Shown here piece after piece: positions 26,050-36,279 of a DNA stretch of 64,000 nt. Both the position numbers and the translations under genes were made by a program. Positions within the stretch are counted from its first letter, which is position 1; every line of letters begins with the position of its first letter. The notes under the pieces are model-generated. The model was not told where the DNA came from. It ran no database searches and saw only the letters and a program-made list of their open reading frames with translations. Origin of the DNA: Colletes latitarsis (lineage: Eukaryota > Arthropoda > Insecta > Hymenoptera > Colletidae); NCBI RefSeq assembly GCF_051014445.1, contig NW_027488366.1:22276001-22340000 (forward strand), given 5' to 3'.

Positions 26050-26093
26050 CCCTCGGCGGTCTGGTGCGGCCATGAACGCCCGGCCGCCGAGGG
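26050..26093 (+). other. 3' UTR hairpin 3
   Basis: CCCTCGGCGG (26050-26059) is exactly complementary to CCGCCGAGGG (26084-26093): a 10-bp stem with a 24-base apical region. Confidence 0.7.
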
Positions 26094-26100
26094 GTGGAAA

Positions 26101-26156
26101 CGGGGTCGCGGGCGGTTGCGAGTTGGGGCTCGCAGCCGCCACTAAACGCGGCCCCG
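26101..26156 (+). other. 3' UTR hairpin 4, long bulged stem
   Basis: The outer stem pairs 26101-26110 with 26147-26156 (10 pairs, one G-U). The inner stem pairs 26111-26122 with 26129-26140 (12 pairs, one G-U) around the loop TTGGGG. A 6-base bulge (ACTAAA, 26141-26146) interrupts the 3' side. With 22 pairs it is the longest stem in the UTR. Confidence 0.8.
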
Positions 26157-26162
26157 GGACGG

Positions 26163-26199
26163 ATAGCGGCGGGATGGAGTGGCCTCGTCCCGCCGCTAT
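26163..26199 (+). other. 3' UTR hairpin 5
   Basis: ATAGCGGCGGGA (26163-26174) is exactly complementary to TCCCGCCGCTAT (26188-26199), with a 13-base loop. Confidence 0.8.
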
Positions 26200-26216
26200 G
26201 AGGCAGTGTGTCTACT

Positions 26217-26237
26217 GGGGGGACCGATTGTCCCCCC
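26217..26237 (+). other. 3' UTR hairpin 6
   Basis: GGGGGGAC (26217-26224) pairs with GTCCCCCC (26230-26237) around a 5-base loop. Confidence 0.7.
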
Positions 26238-26266
26238 GGGGGATGGGCGCGAAAGCGCGGGCACGG

Positions 26267-26310
26267 GGAGGATACCGGACGAATGCTTCGAGCGATTCCC
26301 GGTATCCTCC
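26267..26310 (+). other. 3' UTR hairpin 7
   Basis: GGAGGATACCGG (26267-26278) is exactly complementary to CCGGTATCCTCC (26299-26310). The 20-base apical part can form a short further pairing (GAAT with ATTC). Confidence 0.78.
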
Positions 26311-26395
26311 CAAAGCGTGCCGAAGGGTCACCGTGGGGTTTTTAGTGGGTAGGTCCCGCGCCTGTCGTTGTACTGGCGCGGGGAATCCCACACAC

Positions 26396-26427
26396 CCCTC
26401 CCACCTCTCCCCAAGGAGGTGGGAGGG
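26396..26427 (+). other. 3' UTR hairpin 8, last before the A tail
   Basis: CCCTCCCACCTC (26396-26407) is exactly complementary to GAGGTGGGAGGG (26416-26427) around an 8-base loop. It ends 26 bases before the A tail, followed by a short linker rich in T and C. Confidence 0.78.
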
Positions 26428-26453
26428 AGTCTTTCGAAGATTTTCCCCACGAC

Positions 26454-26480
26454 AAAAAAAAAAAAAAAAAAAAAAAAAAA
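26454..26480 (+). other. A tail of the retrotransposon (27 A)
   Basis: An uninterrupted run of 27 A at the 3' end of the element, directly followed by the right target-site duplication. The uninterrupted tail fits a young insertion. One or two A could belong to the target duplication. Confidence 0.95.
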
Positions 26481-26495
26481 GTGTGCGTAAGTGTG
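26481..26495 (+). repeat. Right target-site duplication of the retrotransposon
   Basis: GTGTGCGTAAGTGTG, identical to 22916-22930. The satellite continues in register directly after it (AGCCTGATGAGG), so the pre-insertion monomer can be read by removing one copy and the element. Confidence 0.95.
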
Positions 26496-27324
26496 AGCCT
26501 GATGAGGACAAATCCCAGACCAATCCCAGACTTAACTTGCGTTATCCTCTAAAATATTGATCGAAACCAGGTTTAATCGACTGTTTCAGTGTGGTACCAC
26601 ATTACTACGTAATCCAAACCAGAAAAAACCCAGGATCAGTTCAACAAGTATGTGAAGAATGCGAAAGTATGAGTCTGATGAGTGAAAATCCCAGACCTAA
26701 CCTAGACCTAACATGCGCTATCCTCTAAAATATTGATGGAAACCAAGTTGAATTGACTGTTTCAGTGTGGTACCACATTACTACGTGATCTAATCCAGAA
26801 ATAGCCCAGGATCTAGCCATGAAGTATGAGAAATATGCGAAAGTATGAGCCTGATGAGGGCAAATCCTAGACCTATCCCAGACCTAACATGCGTTATCCT
26901 CTAAAATATTTATCAAGACCAGGTTTAATTGATTGTTTCAATGTGGTCCCGCATTACTACGTGATCCAAACCAGAAAAAACCCATGATCCGTTCAACAAG
27001 TATGTGAAGAATGCGAAAGTATGAGTCTGATGAGTGAAAATCCCAAACCTAACCAAGACCTAACATGCGTTATCCTCAAAAATATTGATCGAAACCTGGT
27101 TTAATTGACTGTTTCAGCGTGGTACCAAATTACTACGTGATACAATCCAGAAACAGCCCAGGATCTAGCCATGAAGTATGAGAAATATGCGAAAGTAAGA
27201 GTCTGATGAGGTCAAATCCCAGACCAATCCCAGACTTAACTTGCGTTATCCTCTAAAATATTGATCGAAACCAGGTTTAATCGACTGTTTCAGTGTGGTA
27301 CCACATTACTACGTGATCCAAACC

Positions 27325-29040
27325 AGAAAAAACCCAGGATCCGTTCAACAAGTATGTGAAGAATGCGAAAGTATGAGTCTGATGAGTGAAAATCCCAGAC
27401 CTAACCTAGACCTAACATGCGTTATCCTCTAAAATATTGATCCAAACCAGGTTCAATGGACTGTTTCAGTGTGGTACCATACTACTACGTGATCCAAACC
27501 AGAAAAAACCCAGGATCTGTTCAAAAAGTATGTGAAAAACGCGAAAGTATGAGCCTGATGAGGGCAAATCCAAGACCTATCCCAGACCTAACTTGCGTTG
27601 TCCTTTAAGATATTGATGGAAACCAAGTTTAATTGACTGTTTCAGTGTGGTACCACATTACTACGTGATCTAATCCAGAAATAGCCCAGGATCTAGCCAT
27701 GAAGTATGAGAAATATGCGAAAGTATGAGCCTGACGAGGGCAAATCCTAGACCTTACCCAGACCTAACATGCGTGATCCTCTAAAATATTTATCAAGACC
27801 AGGTTTAAGTGATTGTTTCAGTGTGGTTCCACATTACTACGTGATCCAAACCAGAAAAAACCCACGATCTGTTCAACGAGTATGTGAAGTGTGCGAAAGT
27901 ATGAGGCTGATGAGGGCAAATCCCCGACCTATCCCAGACCTAACATGCGTTATCCTCTAAAATATTTATCAAGATCAGGTTTAATTGATTGTTTCAGTGT
28001 GGTACCACATTACTACGTGATCCACACCAGAAAAAACCCAAGATCCGTTCAACAAATATGTGAAGAATGCGAAAGTATGAGTCTGATGAGTGAAAATCCC
28101 AGGGCTAACCTAGACCTAACATGCGTTATCCTCTAAAATATTGATCGCAACCAGGTTTAATTGAGTGTTTCAGTGTTGTACTTCATTACAATGTGATGCA
28201 ATCCAGAAAAAGCACAGGATCTAGCCATCTAGTATGAGAAATATGCGAAAGTATGAGTCTGATGAGTGAAAATCCCAGACCTAACCAAGACCTAACATGC
28301 GTTATCCTCAAAAATATTGATCGAAACCTGGTTTAATCGACTGTTTCAGTGTGGTACCACATTACTATGTGATCCAAACCAGAAAATAACCCAGGATCTG
28401 TTCAACGAGTATGTGAACTGTGCGAAAGTATGAGTCTGATGAGGGCAAATCCCAGACCTATCCCAGACCTAACATGCGTTATCCTATAAAATATTTATCA
28501 AGATCAGGTTTAATTGATTGTTTCAGTGTGGTACCACACTACTACGTGATCCAAACCAGAAAAAACCCAGGATCTGTTCAACAAGTATGTGAAAAACGCG
28601 GAAAGTATGAGCCTGATGAGGGCAAATCCCAGACCTATCCCAGACCTAACTTGCGTTGTCCTGTAAGATAATGATGGAAACCAGGTTTAATTGACTGTTT
28701 CAGTGTTGTACTTCATTACTACGTGATGCAATCCAGAAAAAGCCCAGCACCTAGCCATCAAGTATGAGAAATATGCGAAAGAATGAGCCTGATGAGAGCA
28801 AATCCCAGACCTAACCTAGACATAACATGAATTATTCTCTAAAATATTGATCGAAACCAGGTTTAATTGACTGTTTCAGTGTGGTCCCACATTACTACGT
28901 GATCCAAACTAGAAAATAACGCAGGATCTGTCAAACGAGTATGTGAAGTGTGCGAAAGTATGAGCCTGATGAGAGCAAATCCCAGACCTAACCTAGACCT
29001 AACATGAATTATTCTCTAAAATATTGATCGAAACTAGGTT
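27325..29040 (+). repeat. Right copy of the duplicated segment flanking the retrotransposon
   Basis: It matches 17950-19665 at a constant offset of 9376 bp, including a shared 177-bp monomer that carries the extra G in CGCGGAAAG. Scattered substitutions separate the copies, so this duplication looks older than the 2640-bp repeat. Confidence 0.75.
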
Positions 29041-30825
29041 TAATTGACTGTTTCAGTGTGGTCCCACATTACTACGTGATCCAAACCAGAAAAAAACCAG
29101 GATCCGTTCAACAAGTATAGGAAGAATGCGTAAGTATGAGTCTGATGAGTGAAAATCCCAGGCCTAACCTAGACCTAACATGCGTTATCCTCAAAAATAT
29201 TGATCGAAACCTGGTTTAATCGACTGTTTCAGTGTGGTACCACATTACTGCGTGATCTAATCCAGAAATAGCCCAGGATCTAGCCATGAAGTATGAGAAA
29301 TTTGCGAAAGTATGAGCCTGACGAGGGCAAATCCTAGACCTTACCCAGACCTAACATGCGTTATCCTCTAAAATATTTATCAAGACCAGGTTTAATTGAT
29401 TGTTTCAGTGTGGTTCCACATTACTACGAGATCCAAACCAGAAAAAACCCAGGATCTGTTCAACGAGTATGTGAAGCGTGCGAAAGTATGAGGCTGATGA
29501 GGGCAAATCCCCGACCTATCCCAGACCTAACATGCGTTATCCTCTAAAATATTTATCAAGACCAGGTTTAATTGATTGTTTCAGTGTGGTCCCACATTAC
29601 TACGTGATCCAAACCAGAAAAAACCCATGATCCGTTCAACAAGTATGTGAAGAATGCGAAAGTATGAGTCTGATGAGTGAAAATCCCAGACCTAACCAAG
29701 ACCTAACATGAATTGTTCTCAAAAATATTGATCGAAACCAGGTTTAATTGACTGTTTCAGTGTGGTTCCACATTAATACGTGATCCAAACCAGAAAAACC
29801 CAGGATCCGTACAACAAGTATGTGAAGAATGCGAAAGTATGAGTCTGATGAGTGAAAATCCCAGGCCGAACCTAGACCTAACATGCGTTATCCTCAAAAA
29901 TATTGATCGAAACCTGGTTTAATCGACCGTTTCAGTGTGGTATCACAATACTATGTGATCCAAACCAGAAAATAACCCAGGATCTGTTCAACGAGTATGT
30001 GTAGTGTGCGAAAGTATGAGTCTGATGAGGGCAAATCCCAGACCTATCCCAGACCTAACATGCGTTATCCTCTAAAATATTTATCAAGACCAGGTTTAAT
30101 TTATTGTTTCAGTGTGGTCACACGCTACTACGTGATCAAAACCAGAAAAAACCCAGGATCTGTTCAACAAGCATGTGAAAAACGCGGAAAGTATGAGCCT
30201 GATGAGGGCAAATCCCAGACCTATCCCAGACCTAACATGCGTTATCCACTAAAATATTTATCAAGACCAGGTTTAATTGAATGTTTCAGTGTGGTACCCC
30301 ATTACTACGTGAACCAATCCAGTAAAAACGCAGGATCCGTTCAACAAGTATGTGAAGTATGCGAAAGTATGAGTCTGATGAGGGCTAATCCCAGGCCTAA
30401 CCTAGACATAACATGCGTTATCCTCTAAAGTATTTATCAAGACCAGGTTTAATTGACTGTTTCAATGTGGACCCACATTACTACGTGATCCAAACCAGAA
30501 AAAACCCAGGATCCGTTCAACAAGTATGTGAAGAATGCGAAAGTATGAGTCTGATGAGTGAAAATCCCAGACCTAACCTAGACCTAACATGCGTTATGCT
30601 CTAAAATATTGATCCAAACCAGGTTTAATGGACTGTTTCATTGTGGTACCACACTACTACGTGATCCAAACCAGAAAATAACCCAGGATCTGTTCAACGA
30701 GTATGTGAAGTGTGCGAAAGTATGAGTCTGATGAGGGCAAATCCCAGACCTATCCCAGACCTAACATGCATTATCCTCTAAAATATTTATCAAGACCAGG
30801 TTCAATTGATTGTTTCAGTGTGGTA

Positions 30826-33275
30826 CCCTCTACTACGTGATCCAAACCAGAAAAAACCCAGGACCTGTTCAACAAGTATGTGAAAAACGCGAAAGTATGA
30901 GCCTGATGTGGGCAAATCCCAGACCTATCCCAGACCTAACTTGCGTTGTCCTCTAAGATATTGATGGAAACTAGGTTTAATTGATTGTTTCAGTGTTGTA
31001 CTTCATTACTACGTGATGCAATCCAGAAAAAGCCCAGGATCTAGCCATCAAGTATGACAAATATGCGAAAGAATGAGCCTGATGAGAGCAAATCCCAGAC
31101 CTGACCTAGACCTAACATGAATTATTCTCTAAAATATCGATCGAAACCAGGTTTAATTGACAATTTCAATGTGGTCCCACATTACTACGTGATCCAAACC
31201 AGACAAAACCCAGGATCTGTTCAACAAGCATGTGAAAAACGCGGAAAGTATGAGCCTGATGAGGGCAAATCCCAGACCTAACCCAGACCTAACCTAAACC
31301 TAACATAAATTATTCTCTAAAATATTGATCGAAACCAGGTTTAATTGAGTGTTTCAGTGTTGTACTTCATTACTACGTGATGCAATCCAGAAAAAGCCCA
31401 GGATCTAGCCACCAAGTATGACAAATATGCGAAAGAATGAGCCTGATGAGAGCAAATCCCAGACCTAACCTAGACCTAACATGAATTATTCTCTAAAATA
31501 TTGATCGAAACCAGGTTTAATTGAATGTTTCAGTGTGGTACCACATTACTACGTGATCCAAACCGGTAAAAACCCAGGATCCGCTCAACAAGTATGTGAA
31601 GAATGCGAAAGTATGAGTCTGATGAGTGAAAATCCCCGGCCTAACCTAGACCTAACATGCGTTATCCTCAAAAATATTGATCGAAACCAGGTTTAATCGA
31701 CTGTTTCAGTGTGGTACCACACTACTACGTGACCCAATCTAGAAAAAAGCCAGGATCTGTTCAACAAGTATGTGAAAAACGCGAAAGTATGAGTCTGATG
31801 AGGGCAAATCCGAGACCTAACCTAGACCTAACATGCGTTATCCTCTAAAATATAGATCCAAACCAGGTTTAATGGACTGTTTCAGTGTGGTACCCTCTAC
31901 TACGTGGTCCAAACCAGAAAAAACCCAGGATCTGTTCAACAAGTATGTGAAAAACGCGAAAGTATGAGCCTGATGTGGGCAAATCCCAGACCTATCCCAG
32001 ACCTAACTTGCGTTGTCCTCTAAGATATTGATGGAAACTGGGTTTAATTGACTGTTTCAGTGTTGTACTTCATTACTACGTGATGCAATCCAGAAAAAGC
32101 CCAGGATCTAGCCATCAAGTATGACAAATATGCGAAAGAATGAGCCTGATGAGAGCAAATCCCAGACCTAACCTAGACCTAACATGAATTATTCTCTAAA
32201 ATATTGATCGAAACCAGGTTTAATTGACTGTTTCAATGTGGTCCCACATTACTACGTGATCCAAACCAGAAAAAACCCCGGATCTGTTCAACAAGCATGT
32301 GAAAAACGCGGAAAGTATGAGCCTGATGAGGGCAAATCCCAGACCTAACCCAGACCTAACCTAAACCTAACATGAATTATTCTCTAAAATATTGATCGAA
32401 ACCAGGTTTAATAGAGTGTTTCAGTGTTGTACTTCATTACTACGTGATGCAATCCAGAAAAAGCCCAGGATCTAGCCATCAAGTATGACAAATATGCGAA
32501 AGAATGAGCCTGATGAGAGCAAATCCCAGACCTAACCTAGACCTAACATGAATTATTCTCTAAAATATTGATCGAAACCAGGTTTAATTGAATGTTTCAG
32601 TGTGGTACCACATTACTACGTGATCCAAACCGGTAAAAACCCAGGATCCGCTCTACAAGTATGTGAAGAATGCGAAAGTATGAGTCTGATGAGTGAAAAT
32701 CCCCGGCCTAACCAAGACCTAACATGCGTTATCCTCAAAAATATTGATCGAAACCAGGTTTAATCGACTGTTTCAGTGTGGTACCACACTACTACGTGAC
32801 CCAATCTAGAAAAAAGCCAGGATCTGTTCAACAAGTATGTGAAAAACGCGAAAGTATGAGTCTGATGAGGGCAAATCCGAGACCTAACCTAGACCTAACA
32901 TGCGTTATCCTCTAAAATATAGATCCAAACCAGGTTTAATGGACTGTTTCAGTGTGGTACCCTCTACTACGTGGTCCAAACCAGAAAAAACCCAGGATCT
33001 GTTCAACAAGTATGTGAAAAACGCGAAAGTATGAGCCTGATGTGGGCAAATCCCAGACCTATCCCAGACCTAACTTGCGTTGTCCTCTAAGATATTGATG
33101 GAAACTAGGTTTAATTGACTGTTTCAGTGTTGTACTTCATTACTACGTGATGCAATCCAGAAAAAGCCCAGGATCTAGCCATCAAGTATGACAAATATGC
33201 AAAAGAATGAGCCTGATGGGTGCAAATCCCAGACCTAACCTAGACCTAACATGAATTATTCTCTAAAATATTGAT
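30826..33275 (+). repeat. 1067-bp higher-order repeat, about 2.3 copies
   Basis: Units repeat at 1067 bp, which is five monomers of 176 plus one of 187 bp. Markers are GGTACCCTCTACTACG at 30822, 31889 and 32956, a 1-bp-shorter version of the usual palindrome region. A second marker is a monomer end with three instead of two 11-bp units, at 31271-31305 and 32338-32372. Similarity at this spacing fades near 33275. Confidence 0.85.
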
Positions 33276-33344
33276 CGAAACCTGGCTTAATTGACTGTTT
33301 CAGTGTTGTGCTTCATTACTACGTGAAGCAATCCAGAAAATGCC

Positions 33345-34360
33345 CAGGATCTAGCCATGAAGTATGAGAAATATGCGAAAGTATGAGCGTGATGAGGGCA
33401 AATCCTAGACCTAACCCAGACCTAACATGCGTTATCCTCAAAAATATTTATCAAGACCAGGTTTAACTGAATGTTTCAGTATGGTACCACATTACTACGT
33501 GATCCATACCAGAAAAATCCCAGGATCTGTTCAACAAGTCTGTGGAAAATGCGAAAGTATGAGCCTGATGTGGGCAAATCCTAGACCTAACCCAAACCTA
33601 ACATGCGTTATCCTCTAAAATATTTATCAAGACCAGGTTTAATTGACTGTTTCAGTGTTGTACTTCATTACTACGTGATGCAACCCAGAAAAAGCCCAGG
33701 ATCTAGCCATGAAGTATGAGAAATATGCGAAAGTATGAGCGTGATGAGGGCAAATCCTAGACCTAACCCAGACCTAACATGCGTTATCCCCAAAATATTT
33801 ATCAAGACCAGGTTTAACTGAATGTTTCAGTATGGTACCACATTACTACGTTATCCATACCAGAAAAATCCCAGGATCTATTCAACAAGTCTGTGGAAAA
33901 TGCGAAAGTATGAGCCTGATGTGGGCAAATCCTAGACCTAACCCAAACCTAACATGCGTTATCCTCTAAAATATTTATCAAGACCAGGTTTAATTGACTG
34001 TTTCAGTGTTGTACTTCATTACTACGTGATGCAACCCAGAAAAAGCCCTGGATCTAACCATGAAGTATGAGAAATATGCGAAAGTATGAGCGTGATGAGG
34101 GCAAATCCTAGACCTAACCCAGACCTAACATGCGTTATCCTCAAAAATATTTATCAAGACCAGGTTTAACTGAATGTTTCAGTATGGTACCACATTACTA
34201 CGTGATCCATACCAGAAAAATCCCAGGATCTGTTCAACAAGTCTGTGGAAAATGCGAAAGTATGAGCCTGATGTGGGCAAATCCTAGACCTAACCCAAAC
34301 CTAACATGCGTTATCCTCTAAAATATTTATCAAGACCAGGTTTAATTGACTGTTTCAGTG
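33345..34360 (+). repeat. Dimeric (352 bp) higher-order zone, about three copies
   Basis: Two alternating monomer types repeat at 351-352 bp, with corresponding starts at 33427, 33778 and 34130. One type has CCTCAAAAATATTTATC with TTTAACTGAATG. The other has GTTGTACTTCATT with GATGCAACCCAG. The middle copy has lost one base (TATCCCCAAAATATT). At 34361 the pattern changes to another subtype. Confidence 0.8.
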
Positions 34361-36279
34361 TGGTGCCACATTACTACGTGATCCAATCCAGAAATAGCCC
34401 AGGATCTAGCCATGAAGTATGAGAAATATGCGAAAGAATGAGTCTGATGAGTGAAAATCCCAGGCCTAACCTAGACCTAACATGCGTTATCCTCAAAAAT
34501 ATTGATCGAAACCTGGTTTAATCGACTGTTTCAGTGTGGTACCACATTACTATGTGATCCAAACCAGAAAATAGCCCAGGATCTATCCATGAAGTATAAG
34601 AAATATGCGAAAGTATGAGCCTGATGAGGGCAAATCCTAGACCTAACCCAGACCTAACATGCGTTATCCTCAAAAATATTTATCAAGACCAGGTTTAATT
34701 GACTGTTTCAGTGTGGTTCCACATTAATACGTGATCCAAACCAGAAAAAACCCAGGATCCGTACAACAAGTATGTGAAAAATGCGAAAGTATGACCCTGA
34801 TGTGGGCAAATCCCAGACCTATCCCAGACCTAACTTGCATTGTCCTCTAAAATATTGATCGTAACCAGGTTTAATTGACGGTTTCAGTGTGGTACCACAT
34901 TACTACGTGATCCAATCCAGAAATAGCCCAGGATCTAGCCACGAAGTATGAGAAATATGCGAAAGTATGAGCCTGATGTGGGCAAATCCCAGACCTATCC
35001 CAGACCTAACTTGCGTTGTCCTCTAAGATATTGATGGAAACTAGGTTTAATTGACTGTTTCAGTGTTGTACTTCATTACTACGTGATGCAATCCAGAAAA
35101 AGCCCAGGATCTAGCCATCAAGTATGACAAATATGCGAAAGAATGAGCCTGATGGGTGCAAATCCCAGACCTAACCTAGACCTAACATGAATTATTCTCT
35201 AAAATATTGATCGAAACCTGGTTTAATTGACTGTTTCAGTGTTGTGCTTCATTACTACGTGAAGCAATCCAGAAAATGCCCAGGATCTAGCCATGAAGTA
35301 TGAGAAATATGCGAAAGTATCAGCGTGATGAGGGCAAATCCTAGACCTAACCCAGACCTAACATGCGTTATCCTCAAAAATATTTATCAAGACCAGGTTT
35401 AACTGAATGTTTCAGTATGGTACCACATTACTACGTGATCCATACCAGAAAAATCCCAGGATCTGTTCAACAAGTCTGTGAAAAACGCGAAAGTATGAGC
35501 CTGATGTGGGCAAATCCCAGACCTATCCCAGACCTAACTTGCGTTGTCCTCTAAGATATTGATGGAAACTAGGTTTAATTGACTGTTTCAGTGTTGTACT
35601 TCATTACTACGTGATGCAATCCAGAAAAAGCCCAGGATCTAGCCATCAAGTATGACAAATATGCGAAAGAATGAGCCTGATGGGAGCAAATCCCAGACCT
35701 AACCTAGACCTAACATGAATTATTCTCTAAAACATTGATCGAAACCTGGTTTAATTGACTGTTTCAGTGTTGTGCTTCATTACTACGTGAAGCAATCCAG
35801 AAAATGCCCAGTATCTAGCCATCAAGTATGAGAAATATGCGAAAGAATGTGCCTGATGAGAGCAAATCCCTGACCGAACCTAGACCTAACATGAATTATT
35901 CTCTAAAATATTGATCAAAACCAGGTTTAATTGACTGTTTCAGTGTGGTACCACATTACTATGTGATCCAATCCAGAAATAGCCCAGGATCCAGCCATGA
36001 AGTATGAGAAATATGCGAAAGGAGGAGCCTGATGAGGGCAAATCCTAGACCTAACCCAGACCTAACATGCGTTATCCTCTTTAATATTTATCAAGACCAG
36101 GTTTAAGTGAATGTTTCAGTGTGGTACCACATTACTACGTGAACCAGACCAGAAAAAACCGAGGATCCGTTCAACAGGTATCTGAAGAATGCGAAAGTAT
36201 GAGTCTGATGAGTGAAAATCTCAGGGCTAACCTAGACCTAACATGCATTATCCTCTAAAATATTGATCCAAACCAGGTT

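Larger units (their letters stand above)
25938..26453 (+). promoter_or_regulatory. Hairpin-rich 3' UTR of the retrotransposon
   Basis: A 516-bp GC-rich non-coding tail lies between the ORF stop and the A tail. It is a chain of at least eight inverted repeats with short loops, listed separately below where strong. A small GCGC-GAAA-GCGC tetraloop hairpin lies at 26247-26258, and an 8-bp stem pairs 26355-26362 with 26375-26382. Several stems keep pairing through G-U wobbles, which suggests RNA rather than DNA structure. In related elements the 3' UTR is the part recognised by the reverse transcriptase for target-primed copying, so this is a plausible role. I see no AATAAA signal before the A tail. 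Confidence 0.8.
22931..26480 (+). mobile_element. 5'-truncated R1-clade-like non-LTR retrotransposon
   Basis: A 3550-bp GC-rich insertion sits in the AT-richer satellite. It carries the 3' part of an ORF2 (endonuclease remnant, reverse transcriptase, CCHC knuckle), a 516-bp 3' UTR and a 27-base A tail. It is flanked by a perfect 15-bp target-site duplication. There is no long terminal repeat and no integrase. The 5' end starts inside the endonuclease domain, so ORF1 and the endonuclease N-terminus are absent, as expected when target-primed reverse transcription stops early. The frame is open to the stop, and the identical flanking copies point to a recent insertion. The R1 clade (relatives include R1, TRAS, SART, RT1 and Waldo) is inferred from the motif set; the LOA or Jockey groups are less likely alternatives. 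The element lies in the same orientation as the array. Confidence 0.93.

Noticed and set aside
22931..26480. LTR retrotransposon or DNA transposon as the identity of the insertion
   Set aside because: There are no terminal repeats, integrase or transposase motifs. The A tail, 15-bp target duplication, APE-type endonuclease and YADD reverse transcriptase fit a non-LTR element.
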